The notes beneath the pieces were generated by a model. The model had not been told where the DNA came from, searched no databases, and saw nothing but the letters and a program-made list of their open reading frames with translations. From JAYPUG01 sp038117265 (GTDB lineage Bacteria > Pseudomonadota > Alphaproteobacteria > UBA6615): a DNA stretch of 10,913 nucleotides. A program made the position numbers and the translations under genes. The first letter of the stretch is position 1; each line of letters opens with the position of its first letter. The stretch spans positions 1 through 10,913 of the forward strand of contig JAYOFO010000077.1 of NCBI GenBank assembly GCA_038117265.1. Direction: 5' to 3'. This document shows, piece by piece, positions 1-6,814 of this stretch.

Positions 1-1193
1 CCGCGGCGGCACCGGCGACGCTCGCCCCGCCGCCCGAACCAGCCGCGCTCCAGGTGACCCGTGCCGCCCTGATCGTGCCGCTGTCCGGATCGGCCGCCGC
101 GGCCGGTCGCGACCTGCTGGATGCGGCCCAGATGGCGCTGTTCGACTTCGCCGTCCCGCGCTTCGAGCTGCGCATCTACGATTCCGGCGGCACCGGCCTG
201 TCGGCGCGCGCGGCGGCCGAACGGGCCCGCGCCGACGGGGTCGAGCTCGTCCTCGGCCCGCTGCTTTCCGAGGCGGTGACCGGTGCGGCCGACGTGATGC
301 GCCCGGCGGGCATTCCGGTGTTTGCCTTTTCCAACGACCGGCTGGTTGCGGGCGGCGGCGTCTACGCCGCCGGCTTCTCGCCCGAGGCCCAGATCGACCG
401 GGTGGTCGCCTTCGCGGCGCGGCGCGGCATGATCCGCTACGCCGCGCTGGTGCCCGACGACGGGTTCGGCGCGCGCATCGCCGGCGCGTTCGAGACCGCG
501 GTGGCGCGCAACGGCGGCAGCGTGGTCGACCGGGCGTTCTACACGGGCGATCCCGATGCCCTGACCGAGACGGTGCGCGTGCTCGCACGCTATGCGGAGC
601 GCGCCAAGGCGCTGGAGGAAGAGAAGAAGGCGCTGGCCGCACGCGAGGATTCCTTCTCCAAGCGCGCGCTGGCCCGGCTGGAGACGCGCGACACGCTGGG
701 CGAGGTCGGCTTCGAGGCGCTGATGCTGCCGGCCGGCGGCGCGGAGGTGCTGCAGGTCGCCCCGCTGCTCGCCTTCTACGACATCGACCCGGTCGAGGTG
801 AAACTGCTCGGCACCTGGGTCTGGGACGATCCGGCGCTGGGCAAGGAGCCGACAATGGTGGGCGCCTGGTTCGCCGCGCCGCCGCCCGCCGCGCGCCGCC
901 GGTTCGTCGAACGCTTCCGCGCCGCCTACGACCGGGTGCCCGACCGGCTCGCCACCCTGGCCTATGACGGGGTCGCGCTCGCCGCCGTGCTGGCGCGCGG
1001 GGTCGAGCCCGGTGACGGGCCCTATGCCGAGGCGCGGCTGCTTAACCCCGACGGGTTCGCCGGGGTCGACGGCATCTTCCGCCTGGATGCCAGAGGGCTC
1101 GTCCAGCGCGGGCTCTCGGTGCTCGAGGTGCGGCGCGACGCGCCGGCCGAGATCGACCCGGCGCCGACCAGCTTCGCCGTGCCGGCGAACTGA
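1..1193 (+). CDS. LpoA-like penicillin-binding protein activator (periplasmic binding fold), 5' partial
   Basis: The reading frame is open to the left edge (first full codon at base 3), so 396 C-terminal residues are visible and the true start lies upstream. The GTG at 54 is an internal valine, not a start. The first 17 visible residues are an Ala/Pro-rich linker, as expected just after a lipoprotein signal peptide, which is not in view. A type I periplasmic-binding domain follows: a VPLSG strand, DAAQMALFD, ELVLGPLLSE, GIPVFAFSND and, near the end, LATLAYDGVALAAVLA. Bases about 564-701 encode a charged, probably helical insert (AERAKALEEEKKALAARED region), which I recall as usual in alphaproteobacterial proteins annotated as penicillin-binding protein activators. 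Inferred role: an outer-membrane-anchored cofactor of peptidoglycan synthases. An ABC-transporter amino-acid-binding protein is the alternative, but no transporter genes adjoin. The gene converges on hemW with 3 nt between stop codons. Confidence 0.75.
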   Translation, partial: AAAPATLAPPPEPAALQVTRAALIVPLSGSAAAAGRDLLDAAQMALFDFAVPRFELRIYDSGGTGLSARAAAERARADGVELVLGPLLSEAVTGAADVMRPAGIPVFAFSNDRLVAGGGVYAAGFSPEAQIDRVVAFAARRGMIRYAALVPDDGFGARIAGAFETAVARNGGSVVDRAFYTGDPDALTETVRVLARYAERAKALEEEKKALAAREDSFSKRALARLETRDTLGEVGFEALMLPAGGAEVLQVAPLLAFYDIDPVEVKLLGTWVWDDPALGKEPTMVGAWFAAPPPAARRRFVERFRAAYDRVPDRLATLAYDGVALAAVLARGVEPGDGPYAEARLLNPDGFAGVDGIFRLDARGLVQRGLSVLEVRRDAPAEIDPAPTSFAVPAN

Positions 1194-1196
1194 CGA

Positions 1197-2396
1197 TCAG
1201 CCGCCCAGCAGTTCCGCGACGACGGCGTTGAGCCGCTGGCGCCCCTCGGCCGTGGCAACGAATCCCTCTTCGTCCCACGTCAGATACCCGGCCTCCACAA
1301 GCCGCGCGACGCGCGTCGGGTCGAACGCCTCGGCGGGCATGCGCCCGGTGCGCCGGTCGAAGGCCGCCGCGTCGATTCCCTCGGTCAGGCGCAGCCCCAT
1401 CATCGTGACCTCCTCGACCAGCGTGTCGGCATCGAGGGCCGCGTCGGTGCGCGTCGCGTGGCCGCCCGCCTGCACGCGCTGCAGCCAGATCTCGGGCGCG
1501 CGGTGCTGGCGGGTCGCATGTACGCCGTTGCCTTCGGGCCCCGGCACGCGGCCGTGGGCGCCGGGGCCGATGCCGATATAGTCGTGGTGGCGCCAGTAGG
1601 CGAGGTTGTGGCGCGATTCCTCGCCCGGCGCGGCGTGGTTCGAGATCTCGTAGGCGGGCAGGCCGGCGCCCGCGAGCGCCTCCTGCGTCGCCTCGAACAT
1701 GGCCGCGGCGTCGGCCTCGTCGGGCAGGGCCAGGTCGCCGCGCGCCTGCGCCAGGTAGAACGGCGTGCCGGGCTCGATCGTGAGCTGGTAGGCCGACAGG
1801 TGGCCGCGCGCCAGCCCGATCGCCGCGTCCAGCTCGCGCCGCCAGGCGTCCGCCGTTTGGCCGGGCCGTGCGTAGATCAGGTCGAAGGAGTGGCGCGGGA
1901 AGATTCCGGCCGCCGTAGCGATCGCCGCCTGCGCGTCGACGGCGCCGTGGGTCCGCCCCAGCGCGGCCAGGGCCGCGTCGTCGAGCGCCTGGATGCCGAG
2001 GCTCGCGCGGTTCACGCCGGCGTCGGCGAACGCCGCGAGCTTGCCGGCCTCGGCCGAGGTGGGGTTGGCCTCCAGCGTGATCTCGATGTCGGGGTCGGCG
2101 GCGAACAGCTCACGGGCGCGCGCGATCACCGCCGCGGCGGTCGCGGGGTCCATTAGCGAGGGCGTGCCGCCGCCGAAGAAGATGCTCTCCAGCCGGTGGC
2201 CGGCGGCGCGCGGCGCGAAATGTTCGAGCTCGGCGATCAGGGCGTCGCGCCACGCCCCGTGGTCGACCGTCTCGCGCACGTGGCTGTTGAAGTCGCAATA
2301 GGGGCAGAGCGAGCGGCAGAACGGCCAGTGGACGTAGAGCGCGAGCGGGGCGGGCGGCGGCGCGTCCGTCGCGTCAGTCGCCGGCGAAGCAGGCAT
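1197..2396 (-). CDS. hemW: HemW, radical SAM heme chaperone (coproporphyrinogen oxidase-like)
   Basis: 399 residues, normal for the family. The radical SAM motif C-x3-C-x2-C is at C27, C31 and C34 (CRSLCPYC) and is followed by DFNSH. Phenylalanine stands where true HemN has its fourth cysteine, which marks HemW and not oxygen-independent coproporphyrinogen III oxidase. Also seen are GGGTPS (75-80), the EITLEANP strand (105-112), RASLGIQALDD (130-140) and, after the barrel, SRHNLAYWR (261-269) and GIGPGAHGR (275-283). The C-terminal 70 residues fit the HemN C-terminal winged-helix domain. HemW carries a [4Fe-4S] cluster and SAM, binds heme and is thought to deliver it to respiratory enzymes in the cytoplasm; older annotations calling it HemN are wrong. 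The ATG at 2396 lies inside the end of rdgB (23-nt overlap, different frame), pointing to translational coupling as last gene of the rph operon. The first ~17 residues are Pro/Ala-rich and not conserved. Confidence 0.93.
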   Translation of the reverse strand: MPASPATDATDAPPPAPLALYVHWPFCRSLCPYCDFNSHVRETVDHGAWRDALIAELEHFAPRAAGHRLESIFFGGGTPSLMDPATAAAVIARARELFAADPDIEITLEANPTSAEAGKLAAFADAGVNRASLGIQALDDAALAALGRTHGAVDAQAAIATAAGIFPRHSFDLIYARPGQTADAWRRELDAAIGLARGHLSAYQLTIEPGTPFYLAQARGDLALPDEADAAAMFEATQEALAGAGLPAYEISNHAAPGEESRHNLAYWRHHDYIGIGPGAHGRVPGPEGNGVHATRQHRAPEIWLQRVQAGGHATRTDAALDADTLVEEVTMMGLRLTEGIDAAAFDRRTGRMPAEAFDPTRVARLVEAGYLTWDEEGFVATAEGRQRLNAVVAELLGG

Positions 2397-3000
2397 CGAT
2401 CAGCTTCCGGAACGCGATCGCGCGGTGCGAGATGGCGTGCTTGGCGTCCGGGTCCATCTCGCCGAAGGTGAGGTCGTGGCCGGCCGGCACGAAGATCGGG
2501 TCGTAGCCGAAGCCGCGATCGCCGCGCGGAGGCCAGGCGAGCGTGCCGTCGACCCGTCCCTCGAACACCTCGATATCGCCGTCTCCCGCTGCGCCGCCCG
2601 GCCAGGCCAGCGCCAGCGCACAGGAGAACCAGGCCCCGTCGTCGCCCGAACCGGCGCTCGCGTCGTGCACCTTCTCCATCGCCCAGGCGAAGTCGCGGGT
2701 ACCGTCGGCGCGCTCGGCGAAGCGCGCGGCGTGGATGCCCGGCGCACCGCCCAGCGCGGCGACGGAGAAGCCGGAATCGTCGGCCAGTGACGGCAGGCCG
2801 CTGCCGTCCGCCGCGGCACGCGCCTTGAGGATCGCGTTCTCGGCGAAGGTGGTGCCCGTCTCCTCGGGCTCGGGCAGGCCGAGCGCGCCGGCGCTGGTCA
2901 CCGAAACGGCGAAGGGGGCCAGCAGGTCTGCGATCTCGCGGACCTTGCCCGCATTGTGGCTGGCGATGACCAGCTCGGGCTCGGTGAAGCGGCGCGCCAT
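2374..3000 (-). CDS. rdgB: RdgB/HAM1 family non-canonical purine NTP pyrophosphatase
   Basis: 208 residues, close to the family norm of about 200. It hydrolyses dITP, ITP and XTP to monophosphates and so keeps deaminated purines out of DNA and RNA; it acts in the cytoplasm as a Mg2+-dependent dimer. Motifs in order: SHNAGKVREI (14-23, phosphate binding), GTTFAENAILKA (49-60), LADDSGF (72-78, with the catalytic aspartate), GGAPGIHAARF (84-94), PRGDRGFGYDPIFVP (158-172, base recognition) and MDPDAKHAISHRAIAFRKL (182-200). No key residue is missing. The start at 3000 is 5 nt after the stop of the small membrane protein gene. There is no strong Shine-Dalgarno sequence, so translation probably depends on ribosomes arriving from upstream. 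The frame stays open upstream of this ATG, but residues before MARR do not match the family and overlap the neighbouring gene. rph, rdgB and hemW neighbourhood is common in alphaproteobacteria. Confidence 0.95.
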   Translation of the reverse strand: MARRFTEPELVIASHNAGKVREIADLLAPFAVSVTSAGALGLPEPEETGTTFAENAILKARAAADGSGLPSLADDSGFSVAALGGAPGIHAARFAERADGTRDFAWAMEKVHDASAGSGDDGAWFSCALALAWPGGAAGDGDIEVFEGRVDGTLAWPPRGDRGFGYDPIFVPAGHDLTFGEMDPDAKHAISHRAIAFRKLIDACFAGD

Positions 3001-3005
3001 TCTCG

Positions 3006-3272
3006 TCAGTCGCTGCCGCCGCCGTCGCGCGACAGCAGGTAGCCCGCGACGGTGCCGAGCAGGGCGGCCAGTGTCTCGATCTGGAAGCTGGTCGTCACCG
3101 ACACGATCAGGATCGTCGGCAGGAACAGCACGGCGCCGAACGCGCGCAGGGAGTTCGGGCCGAACCCCTGGTTTTTCGCCTTGAGCCGCTGGTGGACGAT
3201 CCACAGGCCGAAGATCGCGACCGCGAACGCACCGACCACGACGGCCAGGCGCAGGTTGGGGTCTGTCTCCAT
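3006..3272 (-). CDS. Small membrane protein of unknown function, 88 residues
   Basis: I do not recognise this protein. It starts METDPNLRLA and has a hydrophobic segment at about residues 8-25, a basic stretch with conserved-looking polar residues (HQRLKAKNQGFGPNSLR, 27-43), a second hydrophobic segment at about 44-60 and a weaker one at about 67-81, ending SRDGGGSD. This predicts two or three membrane helices and no signal peptidase site. Two in-frame ATGs are available, at 3278 and 3272. The Shine-Dalgarno AGGGAG at 3280-3285 is only 1 nt from the first but 7 nt from the second, so 3272 is preferred. The gene lies 17 nt after rph and 5 nt before rdgB on the same strand, which makes it an operon member. 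Its good ribosome site, GC-typical codon use and position between two conserved genes argue that it is real. Function is open. Confidence 0.72.
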   Translation of the reverse strand: METDPNLRLAVVVGAFAVAIFGLWIVHQRLKAKNQGFGPNSLRAFGAVLFLPTILIVSVTTSFQIETLAALLGTVAGYLLSRDGGGSD

Positions 3273-3279
3273 CGTCATG

Positions 3280-3285
3280 CTCCCT
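3280..3285 (-). promoter_or_regulatory. Ribosome binding site that decides the start of the small membrane protein
   Basis: On the minus strand AGGGAG is followed by C, then ATG ACG ATG. The first ATG is 1 nt from the site, too close for initiation; the second (3272) is 7 nt away, the normal distance. The site lies between the rph stop codon (3290-3292) and the start. Confidence 0.65.
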
Positions 3286-3289
3286 GCTG

Positions 3290-4024
3290 TCAGCCCAGGC
3301 CCAGAACCTTGCGCTGATGGACAAACAGCGCCGTCGTGCCGTCGCGCGCCAGGTCGAGCAGGCGGATGAACTGGGTGCGCGTGAACGGGCGCTCCTCGGC
3401 CGTTCCCTGGATCTCGACGATCTGGCCCTTCTCGGTCAGCACGAAGTTGGAATCGGCCTGGGCGTTGGAATCCTCCGGATAGTCGAGATCGAGGACCGGC
3501 GTGTCGGCGAAGATGCCGCACGAGACCGCGGCGACCAGCTCGCGCACCGGGTTCGCGGGAATCTCGCGCGCCTTCACCAGCCCCTCGCACGCGATGTGCA
3601 GCGCCACGCAGGCGCCGGTGATCGCGGCTGTGCGGGTGCCGCCGTCGGCCTGCAGCACGTCGCAGTCGAGGCGGATCTGGCGCTCGCCCAGCGCCTCCAG
3701 GTCGGTCACCGCGCGCAGCGAGCGGCCGATCAGGCGCTGGATCTCCTGGGTGCGGCCCGACTGCTTGCCGCGCGCCGCCTCGCGCTGGGTGCGGTCGTGG
3801 GTCGAGCGCGGCAGCATGCCGTATTCGGCCGTGACCCAGCCGCTACCGCCGCCGCGCATCCAGGGCGGCACACGGTCCTCGACCGTGGCGGCGCACAGCA
3901 CATGGGTGTTGCCGAACATCGCCAGGCACGAGCCCTCGGCGTATTTCGCGGCGCCGGCCTTGAGGCGGATCTTGCGCATCTCGTCGGGCGCGCGGCGCGA
4001 GGGCCGGATGGATTTCGATGGCAT
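3290..4024 (-). CDS. rph: Ribonuclease PH
   Basis: 244 residues; family members are about 240. RNase PH is a phosphate-dependent 3'-to-5' exoribonuclease that trims the 3' ends of tRNA precursors and of some other stable RNAs, working as a hexamer in the cytoplasm. Seen in order: RAPDEMRKIRL (11-21), AMFGNTHVLCAATVED (35-50), RGGGSGWVTAEYGMLPRSTH (57-76), RTQEIQRLIGRSLRAV (91-106), DCDVLQADGGTRTAAITGA (120-138), VSCGI (167-171), DLDYPEDSNAQADSNFVLT (179-197) and EIQGTAE (204-210). These cover the phosphate-binding arginine and the hexamer-forming segments, with nothing missing. The ATG at 4024 has GGAG at 4031-4034, spaced 6 nt, which fixes the start; frames open further upstream run antisense through hrcA and are not real. 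It is the first gene of the operon rph, small membrane protein, rdgB, hemW, and it diverges from hrcA. Confidence 0.96.
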   Translation of the reverse strand: MPSKSIRPSRRAPDEMRKIRLKAGAAKYAEGSCLAMFGNTHVLCAATVEDRVPPWMRGGGSGWVTAEYGMLPRSTHDRTQREAARGKQSGRTQEIQRLIGRSLRAVTDLEALGERQIRLDCDVLQADGGTRTAAITGACVALHIACEGLVKAREIPANPVRELVAAVSCGIFADTPVLDLDYPEDSNAQADSNFVLTEKGQIVEIQGTAEERPFTRTQFIRLLDLARDGTTALFVHQRKVLGLG

Positions 4025-4030
4025 GGCGGG

Positions 4031-4034
4031 CTCC
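4031..4034 (-). promoter_or_regulatory. Ribosome binding site of rph
   Basis: Minus-strand GGAG lies 6 nt upstream of the ATG at 4024. It supports this start over in-frame upstream alternatives. I could not find a convincing -35/-10 pair for rph on the minus strand between 4035 and 4213. Confidence 0.6.
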
Positions 4035-4126
4035 GCTGCGCTCGGGTTGGGGGTTCGGGGCGAAGGTAGTCGCATGGGCCGGGTTGCGTCCACCTTCCGT
4101 CTCCATCGCTTTGGCGGCCTCTCTTT

Positions 4127-4155
4127 CTTGATCGCACGCCGGTGCGTGCCTAAGT
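4127..4155 (+). promoter_or_regulatory. Probable RpoH (sigma-32) type promoter of hrcA-grpE
   Basis: CTTG at 4127-4130, an 18-bp spacer, then CCTAAGT at 4149-4155. The alphaproteobacterial sigma-32 pattern, as I recall it, is CTTG, 17-18 bp, CYTATNT; the -35 matches fully and the -10 matches 6 of 7. The same layout with the same 18-bp spacing is found before dnaK, which strengthens both. Transcription would start near 4162. The spacer holds a perfect inverted repeat (GCACGC at 4134-4139, GCGTGC at 4144-4149) that overlaps the first base of the -10. No CIRCE element (TTAGCACTC-N9-GAGTGCTAA) is present. Confidence 0.5.
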
Positions 4156-4164
4156 TCACGGGGT

Positions 4165-4182
4165 GCGGGCGCTGGTGCCCGC
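4165..4182 (+). other. Short hairpin in the hrcA leader
   Basis: GCGGGC at 4165-4170 pairs perfectly with GCCCGC at 4177-4182 across a 6-nt loop, and two G-U pairs could extend it outward. If the promoter at 4127-4155 is right, this hairpin is at the very 5' end of the hrcA mRNA. It may stabilise the RNA. It does not cover the start codon, so an RNA thermometer is not supported. Such stems also arise by chance in GC-rich DNA. Confidence 0.3.
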
Positions 4183-4213
4183 GTGCGACACGTACGAGCC
4201 CGAAATCCGACCG

Positions 4214-5257
4214 ATGAGCCGCGCACTGCCCGAGCTGAGCGCCCGGAGTTCCGACATCCTCCGGAAGATTATCGACGGCTATCTCCAGACCGGAGAGCCG
4301 GTCGGCTCGCGCACCCTGTCGCGCGCGCTCGGCATGGAGCTGTCGCCCGCGACGATCCGCAACGTCATGGCCGACCTGCAGGATGCCGGCCTGCTCTATT
4401 CGCCGCACACCTCGGCCGGGCGCATTCCCACCGATGCGGGGCTGCGGCTGTTCGTCGACGGGCTGCTCGAGGTTGGGCACCTGACCGACGAGGAGCGCCG
4501 CAAGATCGAGTCCCAATGCGCCGCCCAGGGCCGCAGCCTGCAGCAGACCCTGTCGGAGGCGACACGGGTGCTGTCGGGGCTGAGCAGCTGCGCCGGCCTG
4601 GTGGTCGCGCCGAAGACGGACTCGCCGCTGCGCCATATCGAGTTCGTGTCGCTGGCGCCGGGCCGCGCGCTGGTCGTGCTCGTCACCGAGGATGGCAGCG
4701 TGGAGAACCGCATCGTCGAGGTGCCGCGCGGCATGCCGGCTTCGGCGATGGTCGAGGCGACCAACTTCCTGTCCGCCCGCATGGTGGGAAAGACGATCGA
4801 CCAGGCGCAGCGCCAGCTGGGCGACGAGCTCGAACGGCACCGCCGCGACCTGGACGAGCTCACCCAGAGGCTGGTCGAGGCCGGCATGGCGACCGCGACC
4901 GGCGAGGGGGCCGAGGCGGCGCTGATCATCAGCGGCGCCGAGCGCCTGCTCGACGATGTGCAGGCCGTCGAGGATCTCGACCGGGTGCGGTCGCTCTATG
5001 ACGCGCTGGAGATGAAGGAATCCTGGATCAAGCTGCTCGACGCCGCGCGCGGGGGCGAGGGTGTGCAGATCTTCATCGGTGCCGAGAACGATCTGTTCTC
5101 GCTGGCCGGCTGCTCGGTCGTCGTCGCACCCTACCGCAACTCCGAACAACAGATCGTCGGCGCGGTCGGGGTCATCGGCCCGACGCGCATCAACTACGCA
5201 CGCATCATTCCGGTGGTCGACTACACGGCGCAGGTCGTGGGCCGGCTGGTGGGCTAG
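4214..5257 (+). CDS. hrcA: HrcA, heat-inducible transcription repressor
   Basis: 347 residues, the usual HrcA length. An N-terminal winged helix-turn-helix domain (about 8-85) includes SRTLSRALGMELSPATIRN (32-50, the DNA-recognition unit), DLQDAGLL (54-61) and SPHTSAGRIPTDAGLRLFVD (63-82), strong HrcA signatures. A GAF-like central part follows (LVVAPKTD, RALVVLVTEDGSVENRIV) and an end with IFIGAENDL (286-294), CSVVVAPYR (300-308) and GVIGPTRINYARIIPVVDYT (319-338). HrcA normally binds the CIRCE operator and represses groESL and sometimes dnaK; GroEL helps fold it, so it senses folding stress. No CIRCE is visible here, so its targets are probably elsewhere. ATG 4214 was chosen because it gives the usual N-terminus. 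It lacks a clear Shine-Dalgarno; an in-frame GTG at 4163 would add 17 residues and would be nearly leaderless given the proposed promoter, so it cannot be excluded. The gene is followed by grpE after 10 nt. Confidence 0.95.
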   Translation: MSRALPELSARSSDILRKIIDGYLQTGEPVGSRTLSRALGMELSPATIRNVMADLQDAGLLYSPHTSAGRIPTDAGLRLFVDGLLEVGHLTDEERRKIESQCAAQGRSLQQTLSEATRVLSGLSSCAGLVVAPKTDSPLRHIEFVSLAPGRALVVLVTEDGSVENRIVEVPRGMPASAMVEATNFLSARMVGKTIDQAQRQLGDELERHRRDLDELTQRLVEAGMATATGEGAEAALIISGAERLLDDVQAVEDLDRVRSLYDALEMKESWIKLLDAARGGEGVQIFIGAENDLFSLAGCSVVVAPYRNSEQQIVGAVGVIGPTRINYARIIPVVDYTAQVVGRLVG

Positions 5258-5260
5258 GGA
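5256..5260 (+). promoter_or_regulatory. Ribosome binding site of grpE
   Basis: AGGGA overlaps the hrcA stop codon (TAG, 5255-5257) and lies 7 nt before the grpE ATG at 5268. This is good spacing and indicates that grpE is co-translated from the hrcA-grpE transcript. Confidence 0.65.
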
Positions 5261-5267
5261 ACAGGCT

Positions 5268-5906
5268 ATGAACGAGAATCAGGAAGACGGCGCGGCCGAC
5301 GGCGCCACCAACGGCGCCGAGGCGAACGCGCCCGAGGCGGCGAACGACCAGCCGGCCGCGGCCGCCGCCGACCCCGACGCGGCACGCGCGGCGCGCATCG
5401 TCGATCTCGAGGGCCAGGTCGCCGAGCTGCGCGACCAGCTGCTGCGCGCGATGGCAGAGACCGAGAACATCCGCAAGCGCGGCGAGCGCCAGATCGAGGA
5501 CGCCCACAAATACGCCGTGACCGGCTTCGCGCGCGACGTGCTGTCGGTGGCCGACAATCTGGAGCGTGCGCTTGAGGCGGTGCCCGAGGAGCGGCGCGGC
5601 GAGGACGAGCTGCTCGCCACCCTGCTGGAGGGGGTGACGGCGGTGCAGGCGGGCTTCGCCCAGACCCTGGCGGCCCACAAGATCGAGCGGATCGACCCGG
5701 CGGGCGAGCCGTTCGACCCGAACTTCCACGAGGCGATGTTCGAGGTGCCGGGGACCGACCTTCCCGACGGCTCGGTCGCCCAGGTGGTCCAGCCGGGCTA
5801 CCGGCTGCACGACCGGCTGCTGCGCCCGGCCCGCGTCGGCGTCGCTAAGGGCGGAAACGCAGGCGGCGGTGCGGGCGACGATCCCCAGGTCGACACCACC
5901 GCCTGA
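5268..5906 (+). CDS. grpE: GrpE, nucleotide exchange factor for DnaK
   Basis: 212 residues. GrpE is a homodimer that opens the DnaK nucleotide cleft to release ADP, resetting the Hsp70 cycle; its long helices also act as a thermosensor. Seen: a disordered Ala/Asn/Glu-rich N-terminus (1-40), a long coiled-coil helix (about 42-85, with VAELRDQLLRAMAETENIRK), a short-helix region (FARDVLSVADNLERALEAVP, 88-106), then the beta-wing that contacts DnaK: FDPNFHEAMFEVP (149-161), GSVAQVVQPGYRLHDRLLRP (168-187) and ARVGVAKG (188-195). A glycine- and aspartate-rich tail closes the protein. All hallmark segments are there. It is second in the hrcA-grpE operon, so it should be heat-inducible from the promoter at 4127-4155. 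It converges on the FkbM methyltransferase gene with 14 nt between stop codons. Confidence 0.96.
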   Translation: MNENQEDGAADGATNGAEANAPEAANDQPAAAAADPDAARAARIVDLEGQVAELRDQLLRAMAETENIRKRGERQIEDAHKYAVTGFARDVLSVADNLERALEAVPEERRGEDELLATLLEGVTAVQAGFAQTLAAHKIERIDPAGEPFDPNFHEAMFEVPGTDLPDGSVAQVVQPGYRLHDRLLRPARVGVAKGGNAGGGAGDDPQVDTTA

Positions 5907-5920
5907 ACCCGGCCGTTTCG

Positions 5921-6814
5921 CTACTTCATTGCCGTGATCGCCGGGTCTGCAACCATCAGCGCGCGGATATAGGCGGTCGCGAGGCCTGCGGCGTGCGCGG
6001 CGCCGTAGTGTTGCAGGGCGACGGCAGCCAGATCGAAGGCCCCGTAGAGTTCGTGCGCCAGGATCGCCAGCTTGAGGAGCGCCTCGGGCCGATCCGCCGC
6101 GAGCTCGGGAAAGCAGGCGGGATCGCGGAAATAGAGCGCGTTCGACCAGATGACCTGGGCGAAACCCCGATTCGGGTTCGCGTCCTTGATCAGGGGGCGA
6201 AAGGGCCGCGAGCCGACACCGACCATGGTGTGGAAGGCGAAGCCGCGCCCACGGAGGTGCACATCGACGTCGGCGAACAGGGGCTGGTCGCGATAGATCG
6301 CCAGGAAACTCACCTCGGCCTGGATGGCGAGCACATCGGCAAGCGTTTCCTGCGCGCCTTCGAGGATCATCAGTTCCGCGCCCTGGACGTCCAGTTTCAG
6401 GAAATCCGCCGGCCGCGCTTCGGCGATGTCGTCGAGGCGGCGGGTGTCGATACGTTCCTCGCCGACCGGCTCGCACAATTCCCACAAGCTATGGAACCGG
6501 CCCATGACCTCGGGGTCCGCTTCGAAAAGCGACGAGGTCATGGGCGCGCGCCCGATGTGGAGCGTGTGCGCGGCGCCGTCGCCCAGCGCAAAGGGCAGGA
6601 ATGTGCAGTTGGCGCGCCCCGCCGCGTGCAGCTTCTCGCATTCCGCAGCGTTGGGTTCGAAGCCGACGAGCGTTGCCGCCCCGCTCGAAACTAGGGCGGA
6701 CCAAGGCTCCGCCTCGCCGACGTCCATCGCGCCCACATCGAGGATGCGCATGGCCGGCCGCGAGACACCCTGTGCGTCGAGAAAGAGGAGGATGTCGATC
6801 GGGCGTGTGGTCAT
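5921..6814 (-). CDS. FkbM-family SAM-dependent methyltransferase
   Basis: 297 residues. The Rossmann-type methyltransferase core has motif I ILDVGAMDVGEAEPW (24-38), the acidic end of strand 2 in LVGFEPNAAECEKL (49-62), TFLPFALGDG (71-80, with the acidic residue usual after strand 3), RIDTRRLDDI (121-130) and the FkbM hallmark DFLKLDVQGAELMILEGA (137-154), then LAIQAEVSFLAIY (162-174). A helical C-terminal part of about 60 residues (235-297) extends past the usual domain. FkbM proteins are O-methyltransferases, named after the one in FK506 synthesis, and many act on sugars or polysaccharides; the substrate here is unknown. No glycosyltransferase or polysaccharide genes adjoin. Its ATG overlaps the DUF1848 stop by 4 nt (ATGA), so the two are co-translated, with DUF1848 first. 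There is no signal peptide, so it is likely cytoplasmic. Confidence 0.85.
   Translation of the reverse strand: MTTRPIDILLFLDAQGVSRPAMRILDVGAMDVGEAEPWSALVSSGAATLVGFEPNAAECEKLHAAGRANCTFLPFALGDGAAHTLHIGRAPMTSSLFEADPEVMGRFHSLWELCEPVGEERIDTRRLDDIAEARPADFLKLDVQGAELMILEGAQETLADVLAIQAEVSFLAIYRDQPLFADVDVHLRGRGFAFHTMVGVGSRPFRPLIKDANPNRGFAQVIWSNALYFRDPACFPELAADRPEALLKLAILAHELYGAFDLAAVALQHYGAAHAAGLATAYIRALMVADPAITAMK

Noticed and set aside
54..56. GTG as start of the first gene
   Set aside because: The frame is open to the window edge, the upstream residues form a normal Ala/Pro linker, and a start here would remove any export signal from a periplasmic-fold protein.
1190..1200. CTGA-CGA-TCAG palindrome between the LpoA-like gene and hemW
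   Set aside because: It arises simply because two convergent TGA stop codons face each other; four base pairs are not a terminator.
964..1581. 205-residue plus-strand frame across the convergent junction
   Set aside because: It overlaps the end of the LpoA-like gene in another frame and runs antisense to hemW, with Arg/Ser/Pro-rich shadow composition.
3290..5149. 619-residue minus-strand frame covering rph and much of hrcA
   Set aside because: Only its last 244 residues are real (rph). The rest is antisense to hrcA and low in complexity, and rph has its own ribosome site at 4031-4034.
5907..5946. Possible terminator: ACCCGGC (5907-5913) pairs with GCCGGGT (5940-5946)
   Set aside because: The 7-bp stem is perfect, but the loop is 26 nt, one arm lies inside the FkbM coding region and there is no T-run.
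5205..6485. 426-residue minus-strand frame over grpE and part of the FkbM gene
   Set aside because: Wrong frame for the FkbM gene and antisense to grpE; Arg/Gly-rich with no domain.
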